From the NCBI RefSeq assembly GCF_900114845.1, contig NZ_FOUK01000005.1, positions 1-64,000 of the forward strand: DNA of 64,000 nucleotides, given 5' to 3'. This DNA is from Pimelobacter simplex. Its GTDB lineage: Bacteria > Actinomycetota > Actinomycetes > Propionibacteriales > Nocardioidaceae. Below are positions 24,473 through 32,583 of this stretch, piece by piece (position 1 is the stretch's first letter; each line of letters begins with the position of its first letter). Position numbers and translations under genes: made by a program. The notes beneath the pieces were generated by a model. The model was not told the origin of the DNA, did no database searches, and saw nothing but the letters and a program-made list of their open reading frames with translations.

Positions 24473-26007
24473 GGCAGCTGGCACAGGAGCTGGTCGAGCG
24501 GGCCGAGCACCACGCGGACGACGTGGCGGTGATCGACGCCGACGGCGTCCACACGCTGGGCCGGGTCGTCGCGCAGGCCGGGGAGATCGCCGACCTGCTC
24601 GACCGCTCGCTCACCGGAGCACCCACCGTGCTCGTGCAGGCCGACAACACCTGGCGCACGCTCGCGGCGGCGATCGCGGTGGGCCTGCGCGGCGGGCTGA
24701 TCGCGGTGATCAGCGGTCATGCGGCCAAGTCGGAGTACGACCTCGCGCTCGAGGACATCCAGCCCGACGCCGTCATCGCCTCGCCCCAGGCGATCGCCAC
24801 CTGGCAGGTCGACGACGGCGAGCTGCCGGTGGTGGGGGAGGCCTTCCCCGGCTGGTCGGTCCGCGCGGCGGCCTCGCGCCGCACGCGAGGCGTCGAGCGG
24901 TGGCGCGGAGGCGTGGCGATCGCGATGACGTCGGGCTCGACCGGCCGGCCCAAGTGCGTCGTCCAGTCCGAGGAGGCGCTGCGCTACGCCGGGCAGGCCA
25001 CGATCGACGCGGTCGGCCTGGAGCCGGGCGACCCGGTCGGCGCGCTCGTGCCGCTGTCGAGCGTCGCGGCCTTCTGCTTCGGCCTGCACCTCCCGGCGAT
25101 GCTCGGCAGCCCGATGGTCTGCCTCGACCGCTGGAGCCCCGAGGACGCGGTCGCGCTGCTCCGCGACGAGAAGGTCGCCTGGACCATGCTCGTGCCGACG
25201 ATGGCCCTGCAGCTCTCCCTGGTGCCGGGCTCGGACGGGGCGCTCACCTCGCTCCGCGCGATGACCGTCGGCGGTGGACCGATGAACGCGACCGCCCTCG
25301 AGCGGGCCGAGCGGCACCTGGGCACCCGCTTCCTCCGGGTGTTCGGCATGTCCGAGTGCCTCGGTCACACGACGCCGCTGCCGGCCGAGGACGCCGACGT
25401 GCGGCTCGGGCGCGACGGCCGCCCCTTCCCCGGCACGCTGGTCAGGATCGTCGGCGCGGACGGCGCTCCGCTGCCCGACGGCGAGGTCGGCAACGCCCAG
25501 GTCCGCGGTCCCTCGCTCTTCGTCGGTTACGCCCGCGACGGCGTCCCGGTCCCGCCCGAGGTGACCGCCGACGGGTTCTTCCCGACCGGCGACCGGGCCC
25601 GGATCAACGACGACGGCACGATCAACATCCTGGGCCGGGAGAAGCAGGTCATCATCCGCGGTGGCCGCAACCTCGACATCAACGAGGTCGAGGCGGCGGT
25701 GGCCGCGATCCCGGGCGTGGCCCAGGTGTGCATCGTCCCGGTGCCGGACGACCTGCTCGGCGAGCGTGCGGCGGCCCTCGTCGTCTGGTCCGGGGAGCCG
25801 CTCGACCTCGACGGCGTGCGGCGGGAGCTGGCCGCGGCGGACTTCCCCAAGTTCAAGTGGCCGGAGTTCGTCTACGACGTCGCGCACCTCCCGCAGAACC
25901 GGGTGGGCAAGCTGGACCGCTCCGGCGCGATCTCCCTCGCCTCGTCCCTCGCCGCCGCCGGGATCGCCGCGCCAGCCGGGACAACGGCCGGTCCGGCGGT
26001 ACCCTGA
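24469..26007 (+). CDS. Acyl-CoA synthetase (AMP-binding family)
   Basis: A 512-residue adenylate-forming enzyme. The P-loop is MTSGSTGRPKCV (about residues 152-163), then GMSECLGHT, the PTGDRARIND hinge region, GREKQVIIRGGRNL, and the C-terminal catalytic Lys in NRVGKLDR. It would activate a carboxylic acid to its CoA ester, the entry step of this island. The usual TEX(Y/H)G motif reads GMSECLG, a small variation. It is the last gene of the long operon; its stop codon overlaps operator A6 of the following TetR gene. Confidence 0.85.
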   Translation: MRQLAQELVERAEHHADDVAVIDADGVHTLGRVVAQAGEIADLLDRSLTGAPTVLVQADNTWRTLAAAIAVGLRGGLIAVISGHAAKSEYDLALEDIQPDAVIASPQAIATWQVDDGELPVVGEAFPGWSVRAAASRRTRGVERWRGGVAIAMTSGSTGRPKCVVQSEEALRYAGQATIDAVGLEPGDPVGALVPLSSVAAFCFGLHLPAMLGSPMVCLDRWSPEDAVALLRDEKVAWTMLVPTMALQLSLVPGSDGALTSLRAMTVGGGPMNATALERAERHLGTRFLRVFGMSECLGHTTPLPAEDADVRLGRDGRPFPGTLVRIVGADGAPLPDGEVGNAQVRGPSLFVGYARDGVPVPPEVTADGFFPTGDRARINDDGTINILGREKQVIIRGGRNLDINEVEAAVAAIPGVAQVCIVPVPDDLLGERAAALVVWSGEPLDLDGVRRELAAADFPKFKWPEFVYDVAHLPQNRVGKLDRSGAISLASSLAAAGIAAPAGTTAGPAVP

Positions 26008-26017
26008 TCTGAATTCA
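26005..26017. promoter_or_regulatory. Regulon A operator A6 in front of tetR
   Basis: TGATCTGAATTCA fits TGAA-N5-TTCA with one mismatch. It lies 23-35 bases upstream of the TetR start and overlaps the ligase stop codon. The 12 bases TGATCTGAATTC recur inverted at 26721-26732 on the other side of the gene. Confidence 0.55.
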
Positions 26018-26039
26018 CTTGGCGACTAGGACGGCTTCC

Positions 26040-26660
26040 ATGACAGTTGACGAGCAGACCCGGACCGAGGGCCCGCGCTCGAAGCGCCGGATGATCCTCG
26101 ACGCGGCCATCGACAACTTCGGCGGCGTGGGCTTCGAGCACACCAAGTGGGCCACCATCGCCGACGAGGTCGGGATCGGGCAGACCGCGCTCTACCACTA
26201 CTTCGAGTCCAAGGTGCACTGCCTGCTCACCATCATGAGCAACGAGCTCGAGCGCTCGCTCGAGCGCACCCGCGCCGTCACTGCCGAGGTGAGCGACCCC
26301 GACGAGCAGATCCGGGTCGCGGTCGCCGCGGCCTTCGACGTCACGCCCCGCGAGGCGCTCCAGGAGCGGATCCTGATGAGCCACCAGGACCTCCTCGTCG
26401 GCGAGCGCTCCTCGAAGCGCGAGGAGGCCGAGCGCGAGCGGGCCCGCGAGCTGGTCCGCGAGATCGAGCACGAGTGGGCCGCCCTGCTCAAGGCGGGCAT
26501 GGACGCCGAGGTGTTCGCCCGCCACGACGAGGTCGTCCTCGCCCGCCTGATGCTGGGCATGATCAACAGCGTCTGGCGCTGGTACCGCCCCAAGGGCGCC
26601 CACACCCTCGCCGAGATCTCCGAGCAGGTCGTCGCGGCCTGCGTGCGCCTGGCCCACTGA
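26040..26660 (+). CDS. TetR-family regulator, candidate controller of regulon A
   Basis: A 206-residue TetR protein. The DNA-binding domain at about residues 17-63 has the helix-turn-helix ATIADEVGIGQTALYHYF. The C-terminal domain is helical with a long charged helix (SSKREEAERERARELVREIE) and ends in a dimer helix; many acyl-CoA-responsive TetR proteins of this size (KstR2/FadR type) are alike. It is flanked by inverted copies of a regulon A operator, so it is the best candidate for the repressor of the whole island. The ATG at 26040 is chosen because a TTG at 26019 would start inside the operator region. Confidence 0.8.
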   Translation: MTVDEQTRTEGPRSKRRMILDAAIDNFGGVGFEHTKWATIADEVGIGQTALYHYFESKVHCLLTIMSNELERSLERTRAVTAEVSDPDEQIRVAVAAAFDVTPREALQERILMSHQDLLVGERSSKREEAERERARELVREIEHEWAALLKAGMDAEVFARHDEVVLARLMLGMINSVWRWYRPKGAHTLAEISEQVVAACVRLAH

Positions 26661-26669
26661 GACCTGCGA

Positions 26670-26694
26670 CCGGCGCGGGCACCGCTCGCGCCGG
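26670..26694 (+). terminator. Terminator hairpin after tetR
   Basis: CCGGCGCG (26670-26677) pairs with CGCGCCGG (26687-26694) across a nine-base loop, ten bases after the TetR stop. Confidence 0.65.
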
Positions 26695-26719
26695 CTCGTC
26701 GCGCGTCCGTCTCTAGAAC

Positions 26720-26732
26720 CGAATTCAGATCA
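26720..26732. promoter_or_regulatory. Regulon A operator A7
   Basis: CGAATTCAGATCA, nine bases upstream of the EthD start. Its reverse complement TGATCTGAATTCG is nearly identical to A6, so the TetR gene is bracketed by inverted operator copies. Its position, partly over the ribosome binding site AGGAG, suggests strong repression. Confidence 0.55.
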
Positions 26733-26741
26733 GGAGCAACG

Positions 26742-27068
26742 ATGTACAACCTCATCGTCCTCGCGTCCAAGCCCTCCGGCTGGACCCACGAGCAGTTCAT
26801 CACCTGGTGGCGCGGCGAGCACGCCGACGTCACCTACCCCCTCCCGGGCCTGCGCCGGTGGCTGCACACCGAGGTGCTGGAGGCCATGGACGAGCACCGC
26901 TCCGCCGGCTGGGACGGCATGTCCGTGCTCAGCTTCGACAGCAAGGAGGCCCTTGACGCGGCCCTCGCCAGCGACGAGTGGAAGCGCGCCGTCGCGCACG
27001 TGGGCGCGATGGGCGGGCGCAGCATCATTGTGGGTGGGGACGAACGGGTGATGGTCGCCGAGGGCTGA
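26742..27068 (+). CDS. EthD-domain protein
   Basis: A 108-residue dimeric ferredoxin-like barrel protein of the EthD family: YNLIVLASKPSGWTHEQFITWW with the paired His later in GEHADVTYPLPG. EthD proteins accompany ring and ether degradation genes and may act as small isomerases, decarboxylases or oxygenase helpers. The gene stands alone behind operator A7 and ends at a strong bidirectional hairpin. Confidence 0.8.
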   Translation: MYNLIVLASKPSGWTHEQFITWWRGEHADVTYPLPGLRRWLHTEVLEAMDEHRSAGWDGMSVLSFDSKEALDAALASDEWKRAVAHVGAMGGRSIIVGGDERVMVAEG

Positions 27069-27085
27069 GGCTGGTCGCGGTCGGC

Positions 27086-27117
27086 GGCAGTTTCACGGCC
27101 TAGGCGGTGAAACTGCC
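27086..27117. terminator. Strong bidirectional terminator hairpin
   Basis: GGCAGTTTCAC (27086-27096) pairs perfectly with GTGAAACTGCC (27107-27117); the interior GCCTAGGC can extend the stem. It lies between the convergent EthD and SDR genes. Confidence 0.8.
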
Positions 27118-27150
27118 GGGCGCCCGGGCGCCCGAGGCGCCCGGACGGCG

Positions 27151-27900
27151 TCAGCGAGCCGTCCAGCCCCCGTCGGCGTAGACCTCGGTGCCGGTGAGGT
27201 ACCCGGCGTCCGCGCTGCCCAGGAAGGCCACGACGCCGGCGATCTCCTCGGGCCGGCCGAGACGTCCCATCGGGGTGTTGGCCAGCATGGCCTGGTGCCG
27301 CTCCGTGCCGGCGTAGCGCTCGAGGAGCTGCGGGGTCTCGATGAACCCGGGGTGGAGCGAGTTGACCCGCACGCCGCGCGTGGCCCAGTGCAGGGCCGCG
27401 TTCTTGGTGATCGTGCGCACCGCGCCCTTCGCGGCGTGGTAGGCGACGCTGTTGCCCAGTCCGCCGGTGCTCCCGAGGATCGAGGCGACGTTGACGACGG
27501 CGCCGCCGCCGGAGCGCTCGATGAGCGGGCCGGCGTGCTTCATGCCGAGCCAGACGCCGGTGGCGTCGACCGAGAGGACCCGGTCCCAGTGCTCGCGCTC
27601 CTCGTCCTCGACCGTCTTGAGGCTGCCGATGCCGGCGTTGTTGACCAGGACCTCGAGGCCGCCCAGCTCGTCCTCGACCCGGGCGACGACGGTGCGCCAG
27701 TCGTCCTCGTCGCTGACGTCGAGGTCGACGGGGAGGTGCCCGGTGCCGGGCAGGCCGCCGAGGACGGCGCCCAGGTCGGTGCCGGGCAGGTCGGCGACCA
27801 CGAGCCGGGCGCCCTCGGCGGCGAGTCGGCGGCAGATCTCGGCGCCGAGGCCGCCGGTGGCGCCAGTGACGAGGACGCGGGAGTCGGAGTAGCGATCCAT
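27151..27900 (-). CDS. Short-chain dehydrogenase/reductase
   Basis: A 249-residue classical SDR: GATGGLG cofactor motif, VADLPG after strand two (Asp favours NAD(H)), NNAG, catalytic Ser in VASILGS and YHAAKGA as active-site pair, ending LTGTEVYADGGWTAR. The ATG at 27900 is preferred; longer in-frame starts run into the upstream operator A8. It is transcribed alone, 21 bases downstream of A8, and probably carries out another oxidation in the regulon A pathway. Confidence 0.85.
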   Translation of the reverse strand: MDRYSDSRVLVTGATGGLGAEICRRLAAEGARLVVADLPGTDLGAVLGGLPGTGHLPVDLDVSDEDDWRTVVARVEDELGGLEVLVNNAGIGSLKTVEDEEREHWDRVLSVDATGVWLGMKHAGPLIERSGGGAVVNVASILGSTGGLGNSVAYHAAKGAVRTITKNAALHWATRGVRVNSLHPGFIETPQLLERYAGTERHQAMLANTPMGRLGRPEEIAGVVAFLGSADAGYLTGTEVYADGGWTAR

Positions 27901-27921
27901 AGGCCCACCATCCCAGGAAAC

Positions 27922-27934
27922 TGAAGTGAGTTCA
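27922..27934. promoter_or_regulatory. Regulon A operator A8
   Basis: TGAAGTGAGTTCA, perfect TGAA-N5-TTCA, 21 bases upstream of the leftward SDR gene. Confidence 0.65.
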
Positions 27935-27958
27935 ACTAGGTTCGCGGGTGCGCTGCGG

Positions 27959-28423
27959 TCAGGGCAGGACGAGCATGAGGGCGTCGAGGACGCAGGCCGG
28001 CCGCGGGCCGCCGTCGATCTCGATCGTGTAGCGGACCCGGCCGAGGACGCCCGTGCCGCCGGGGCCTGCGGGCCGGGTCTCGACCAGGGTGGCATGGGCC
28101 CGGATCCGGTCGCCGGGCCGGACCGGCGCCGGGAAGCGCACCTTCTCGAGGCCGTAGTTGACCGCGCGCCCGACGCCGTCGAACGTGAAGATCCCCGCGC
28201 TGAGCCGCGGGACCAGGCTCAGTGTGAGGTAGCCGTGGGCGATGGTGCTCCCGAGGTCGCTGGCCGCCGCCCGCTCGGCGTCCACGTGGATCCACTGCCA
28301 GTCCTCGGTGACGTCGGCGAAGTCGTCGATGCGCTGCTGCGCGAGGGGGAACCAGGGGCCCGTGCCCAGCTCGCGGCCCGCTGCCTGTGCGAACTCGCCC
28401 GGGCTCCGGAAGGTGTGCACCAC
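27959..28423 (-). CDS. MaoC-like dehydratase/hydratase
   Basis: A 154-residue single hot-dog protein of the MaoC/NodN group. The hydratase segment DWQWIHVDAERAA followed by STIAHGYLTLSL contains the usual catalytic region (Asp/His pair; the Asn of R-hydratases is Trp here). It would hydrate an enoyl-CoA, complementing the unusual crotonase at 16078. GTG start with AAGGAG seven bases upstream. Controlled from operator A9. Confidence 0.8.
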   Translation of the reverse strand: MVHTFRSPGEFAQAAGRELGTGPWFPLAQQRIDDFADVTEDWQWIHVDAERAAASDLGSTIAHGYLTLSLVPRLSAGIFTFDGVGRAVNYGLEKVRFPAPVRPGDRIRAHATLVETRPAGPGGTGVLGRVRYTIEIDGGPRPACVLDALMLVLP

Positions 28424-28452
28424 GTCGCATCTCCTTGTCTCGTCGTGACGAC

Positions 28453-28465
28453 TGAAGTCAGTTCA
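28453..28465. promoter_or_regulatory. Regulon A operator A9
   Basis: TGAAGTCAGTTCA, perfect TGAA-N5-TTCA, 29 bases upstream of the leftward MaoC-like gene; 54 bases from operator A10, which serves the divergent transporter. Confidence 0.7.
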
Positions 28466-28484
28466 AATTTTCCGGTCGAAGCTC

Positions 28485-28531
28485 TTGCCGGGGCGTGACC
28501 CCCGTCATAGAGTTCAACTGAACCAACTTCA
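28485..28531 (+). promoter_or_regulatory. Promoter and regulon A operator A10
   Basis: TTGCCG (28485-28490), 17 bases, then TAGAGT (28508-28513) form the promoter of the ABC importer operon. The operator TGAACCAACTTCA (28519-28531) lies on the expected transcription start. Confidence 0.65.
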
Positions 28532-28562
28532 ATTTAGCAGTTCTCTGACTTAGGAGACGTTC

Positions 28563-29615
28563 ATGAAGACGAAGCGACTTGCCGCCCTGCTGGCTGGCGG
28601 TCTCTTCTCCGTTGCTGCGCTGGCCGGCTGCGGCAGCGACTCGGGCGGTGGAGAAGTGGCGGGCAGCTGGGACGAGATCCTGAAGGCGGCCGACAAGGAG
28701 GGCGAAGTCGTCATCTACGGCACGGTCGCTCCCGACAACCTGGAGCGCCTCAAGAAGGCGTTCGAGAAGAAGTACCCGGAGATCAAGCTGACCTATGTCC
28801 GCGGCACGGACGCGGACCTGCTCCCCAAGGTCGAGATCGAGAACCAGACCGGGCGGGGCACGGCCGACGTCCACATGACCACGGACGCCGGGTGGATCGA
28901 CCGCAGCCTCGACGCGGACTACTCCGCCAAGATCGTCGGCCCGTCGTTCGACAACGCCGACTACGACCGCGAGAACAGCGTCATCGACGACCAGTGGTTC
29001 CTCACGAGTGCCACCGTGTTCGGCATGGCCTGGAACACCGCCAAGCTGCCGGACGGGCTGAAGACCCCCGAGGACCTCCTTGCGAGCAACCTCAAGGGCG
29101 GCAAGATCGGGGTCACCAACCCGGCGGGCATCCCGACGTACGTCGACATGTACCGCAAGATCAACGTCGACTTCGGCGAGAACTTCGTCGACCGTCTCGC
29201 TTCGAGCAAGCCGCGGGTCTACGACAGCGCGGTCGCCATCGGCCAGGCCATCGCGTCCGGTGAGATCTGGGCGTCGCCCACCATCGGGACCACGATCCTG
29301 ACCGAGAAGGCGAACGGCGCGCCGGTCGAGTTCATCGTCCCGGAGAAGCCCTTCGGCGTCCCGTGGTACAGCCACGTCCTCTCCTCGTCGCCGCACCCCA
29401 ACGCCGCGCAGGTCCTCGCCGACTTCCTGGTGACGCCCGAGGGCCAGGCCGCGATCTCGCACGACTTCATCCCCTGCCTGCCGAACGTCGATGGCACCGG
29501 GGTCGCGGGCTCGGACCTGCTCGCGCAGGACGTGCCGCTCGGTGATCCCGACGAGCTGTCGTCGGACTCCGTCGCGTCGTACCAGAAGGAGTGGGAGAAG
29601 CTCTTCCTCGGCTGA
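28563..29615 (+). CDS. ABC importer substrate-binding lipoprotein (FbpA/PotD type)
   Basis: A 350-residue secreted lipoprotein with a lysine-rich signal peptide and lipobox LAGC (C23). The mature part is a type 2 periplasmic-binding fold of the iron/polyamine/2-aminoethylphosphonate group: EVVIYGTVAPDNLERLKKAF opens it, and VIPEKP-like and VLADFLVTPEGQAA segments close it. No iron-binding Tyr pair is obvious, so an organic acid is more likely than iron. It is the first gene of the importer operon within regulon A and so probably binds the island's growth substrate or a breakdown product. Confidence 0.85.
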   Translation: MKTKRLAALLAGGLFSVAALAGCGSDSGGGEVAGSWDEILKAADKEGEVVIYGTVAPDNLERLKKAFEKKYPEIKLTYVRGTDADLLPKVEIENQTGRGTADVHMTTDAGWIDRSLDADYSAKIVGPSFDNADYDRENSVIDDQWFLTSATVFGMAWNTAKLPDGLKTPEDLLASNLKGGKIGVTNPAGIPTYVDMYRKINVDFGENFVDRLASSKPRVYDSAVAIGQAIASGEIWASPTIGTTILTEKANGAPVEFIVPEKPFGVPWYSHVLSSSPHPNAAQVLADFLVTPEGQAAISHDFIPCLPNVDGTGVAGSDLLAQDVPLGDPDELSSDSVASYQKEWEKLFLG

Positions 29616-29640
29616 CCCACGGCTCCACCGAGACAGCACC

Positions 29641-29673
29641 GCGGTGACGGGCGCACCCGTCGCCCGTCGCCGC
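29641..29673 (+). terminator. Stable intergenic hairpin between binding-protein and permease genes
   Basis: GCGGTGACGGGCG (29641-29653) pairs with CGCCCGTCGCCGC (29661-29673), 13 bp with one G-U pair. It lacks a T run. In this position such hairpins usually protect the binding-protein mRNA or partly stop transcription, giving more binding protein than permease. Confidence 0.6.
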
Positions 29674-29705
29674 GGGCCCCTCCACGATCACGGAAGGTGA
29701 TCCCC

Positions 29706-31400
29706 ATGGCCATGACCCGGGCAGTTCCCCGCATCGGCGGCGACGCGAAGCTCTGGCGGACCCGCGCTCTCTACGCCGCCCTCGTCCTCGGCCTGGGCTA
29801 CCTGATCGTGCTGCCTGTGTGGCGGCTGCAGTCCCTCGCCTTCGACAACGGCGCGGCCGGCTACTCCGCGCAGTTCGGCCGCTCGGACATCGGCGAGACG
29901 CTGCGGACGACGACCGTGCTCGCGCTGTCGTCGCTCGTGATCGCCATGGTGCTGGGCACCGTGCTGGCCTTCGCGACGAGCCGGCTGCCGCGCCGCGTCG
30001 GCTTCCTGCGCATCGTGCCCGTGCTGCCGATCGTGATGCCCTCCGTGGCCACCGTCGTCGGCTGGGCCTTCCTGCTCTCGCCCGGGCCGGGCTACCTCAA
30101 CGCCCTGATGCGCCAGCTCCCGTGGTGGGACCACCTCGACACCGGGCCGGTGAACGTCTACAGCTCGACCTGGATCATCATCATCACCGGGTTCGGCCTG
30201 ACCTCGTTCGTCTACCTCTTCGTCAGCGCGGGCATGCAGAACATCGGCTCGGAGCACCTCGAGGCCGCCCAGGCCAGCGGGTCCTCCCAGATCGGCGTCT
30301 TCTTCAAGGTCGTCCTGCCGCTGCTGCGCCCCTCGCTCGTGTACGGCGGCGGCGTCGCGCTGCTGCTCGGCCTGGGCCAGTTCACCGGCCCGCTGCTCCT
30401 CGGCCAGAACGAGGGCATGAAGGTGCTGACCACCGAGATGTACCGGCGCACGGCGGAGTCCCCGGTGAACTACGCCGCGGCGGCCGCGGCGGCGTCGCCG
30501 CTGGTGATCCTCGGCCTCGTGGTGATCCTGGCCCAGCGCCTCGCGCTCGGCAACCAGGCCCGGTTCGTGACCCACGGCGGCAAGTCGTTCGCACCGACGG
30601 GTGGCCGCTCCTACTGGGCCGCCTTCGTGGTCGCCCTCTACGGGCTCTTCGCCCTGGTGCTGCCGCTGGCGGGCGTCGTCATCGTCTCGCTGAGCCCGTT
30701 CTGGTCCGAGAACCTGAGCTGGGACTTCCTCACGCTCGACAACTACCAGAAGCTCTTCGACACCCCCGGCGTCGTCGAGTCGGTGACGACGAGCGTCGTC
30801 ACCTCGCTCGCCGCCGTCGCCGTCTGCGTCCCCGTGGGCCTGGCCACGGCGACCCTCGTGGTGCGGCACCGCCACCTCAAGCTGGTGCGTCTGCTGGCCG
30901 ACGTGATCAGCGCGCTGCCGCTCGGCATCCCGGCCGTCATCTTCGGCGTCGGCTTCCTGCTCACCTACACGCAGCCGCCGTTCATCCTCTACGGGACGAA
31001 GTGGGTGATCATCCTGGTCTACATCGTCCTGATGATCCCGTTCGCGACGCGGATGCAGATGACGGCGCTGATCTCGATGGGCAACACGTACGACGAGGCC
31101 TCGGCGGTGAGCGGCGCGAGCCCCCTGACCACGAGCCTGCGGGTGACCCTCCCGATGCTCAAGCCCACCGTCCTCTCGGCGGTCGCGCTCATGTTCATCC
31201 TGCTCACCCACGAGTTCGCGGCCTCGCTGATGGTGCGCTCCGCGACCACGCAGGTGATGGGCACGCTGCTGTACGACCAGTGGAGCAACGGCTCGTACCC
31301 GCTGGTCGCGGCCATGGCCATCCTGATGTCGGCCGTGACGGCGGCCGGCGTCGCCGTGGCGATGATCATCGGCGGCCGCAACGTCCTCGACAACCTCTGA
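29706..31400 (+). CDS. ABC importer permease, two fused permease domains (FbpB type)
   Basis: A 564-residue membrane protein with about 12 helices, made of two binding-protein-dependent permease domains in one chain. Each has the EAA-type coupling loop: EHLEAAQASGSSQIGVFFKV in the first half and YDEASAVSGASPLTTSLRV in the second. The fused form is normal for FbpB-like importers. The ATG at 29706 is chosen because GGAAGG stands eight bases upstream; an in-frame GTG at 29697 overlaps this site. Confidence 0.85.
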   Translation: MAMTRAVPRIGGDAKLWRTRALYAALVLGLGYLIVLPVWRLQSLAFDNGAAGYSAQFGRSDIGETLRTTTVLALSSLVIAMVLGTVLAFATSRLPRRVGFLRIVPVLPIVMPSVATVVGWAFLLSPGPGYLNALMRQLPWWDHLDTGPVNVYSSTWIIIITGFGLTSFVYLFVSAGMQNIGSEHLEAAQASGSSQIGVFFKVVLPLLRPSLVYGGGVALLLGLGQFTGPLLLGQNEGMKVLTTEMYRRTAESPVNYAAAAAAASPLVILGLVVILAQRLALGNQARFVTHGGKSFAPTGGRSYWAAFVVALYGLFALVLPLAGVVIVSLSPFWSENLSWDFLTLDNYQKLFDTPGVVESVTTSVVTSLAAVAVCVPVGLATATLVVRHRHLKLVRLLADVISALPLGIPAVIFGVGFLLTYTQPPFILYGTKWVIILVYIVLMIPFATRMQMTALISMGNTYDEASAVSGASPLTTSLRVTLPMLKPTVLSAVALMFILLTHEFAASLMVRSATTQVMGTLLYDQWSNGSYPLVAAMAILMSAVTAAGVAVAMIIGGRNVLDNL

Positions 31401-31457
31401 CCGACTCCGCGGTCGCGCCGCGACCGCACCCACCGAAACCAACGAGGTGCACGACCG

Positions 31458-32582
31458 ATGGCCAGTTTCCGAATCTCCGGCCTTACCAAGTCCTACGGGT
31501 CGAACGTCATCGTCGACGATCTCGACCTCGAGATCGAGGAGGGCGAGTTCCTCGTCCTGCTCGGGCCCAGCGGCTGCGGCAAGACGACCACGCTCCGCTG
31601 CCTGGCCGGGCTCGAGACGCCGGAGCGTGGCCGGATCGAGTTCAAGGGCGACCCGGTTTTCGACTCGTCCGCCCGGGTGAACGTGCCGGCGCACAAGCGC
31701 CGCATCGGCATGGTCTTCCAGTCGTACGCGCTGTGGCCGAACATGACGGTGCGCAAGAACATCGCGTACCCGCTGAAGGTGCGCAGGATGAAGGAGGCGC
31801 TGGCGGCCGGACGGGTCGAGGAGGCGGCGGCGATGGTCCACTGCGAGCACCTGCTCGACCGGTATCCCTCCCAGCTCAGCGGCGGCCAGCAGCAGCGGAT
31901 CGCGGTCGCCCGCGGCCTGGCCGCGCGCCCTGACCTCGTCCTCTTCGACGAGCCGCTCAGCAACCTCGACGCCCGGCTGCGCGACCAGGTCCGCACCGAG
32001 ATCCACCGCCTCCACGAGAGCCTCGGCTTCGGCGCGGTCTTCGTCACCCACGACCAGTCCGAGGCCTTCGCGCTCGGCGACAAGCTCGCGATCATGCGCG
32101 AGGGGCGCATCGAGCAGCTCGGCACACCGCAGGACGTCTTCCAGCGCCCGGCCACCGACTACGTCGCGGGCTTCATCGGCATGGCGAACCGGCTCGAGCT
32201 GCGCCGGACCGGTGCCGGCTGGCAGACCAAGGGCGGGGTCGACGTCCTGGTGGCGCGCGACGTGCCGGACGCGCCGGCCCTGGTCGCGCGGCTGTGGCCG
32301 GACGACGTCAGCCTGCACCGCGACAGCGAATCCGTGCCGACCGGCGCGGTCGCGATCAAGGCCGAGCTGCTGGCGGCCGAGTTCGGCGGGCGGCAGTACC
32401 ACGTGACCGTCGGCGCCAACGGCGAGGAGTTCCGGCTCCAGGCTGACTCGGCGACGCATGGCTCCTGGCTGCGGACCGCGACCGAGGGCTGCCCGGTGCT
32501 GATCAGCTTCCGCGCCGAGGCGCTCCACGTCTACTCCGAGGGTGGCGAGCGCGCGCTGGCCTCCCCGGGCTCCGCCGGCTGA
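31458..32582 (+). CDS. ABC importer ATPase (FbpC/PotA type)
   Basis: A 374-residue ATPase: Walker A GPSGCGKTT (residues 36-44), Q-loop VFQSYALWPNM, signature LSGGQQQR, Walker B LVLFDEPLSNLD and switch His in VFVTHDQSEA. The last ~120 residues form a TOBE-type regulatory domain (LWPDDVSLH and later strands). It powers the permease encoded just upstream. The downstream DUF1254 gene begins one base after its stop. Confidence 0.9.
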   Translation: MASFRISGLTKSYGSNVIVDDLDLEIEEGEFLVLLGPSGCGKTTTLRCLAGLETPERGRIEFKGDPVFDSSARVNVPAHKRRIGMVFQSYALWPNMTVRKNIAYPLKVRRMKEALAAGRVEEAAAMVHCEHLLDRYPSQLSGGQQQRIAVARGLAARPDLVLFDEPLSNLDARLRDQVRTEIHRLHESLGFGAVFVTHDQSEAFALGDKLAIMREGRIEQLGTPQDVFQRPATDYVAGFIGMANRLELRRTGAGWQTKGGVDVLVARDVPDAPALVARLWPDDVSLHRDSESVPTGAVAIKAELLAAEFGGRQYHVTVGANGEEFRLQADSATHGSWLRTATEGCPVLISFRAEALHVYSEGGERALASPGSAG

Positions 32583-32583
32583 C

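Noticed and set aside
32542..32583. Earlier start for the first DUF1254 gene inside the ATPase gene
   Set aside because: The extra residues are not family-like and a GTG one base after the ATPase stop suits the coupled operon better.
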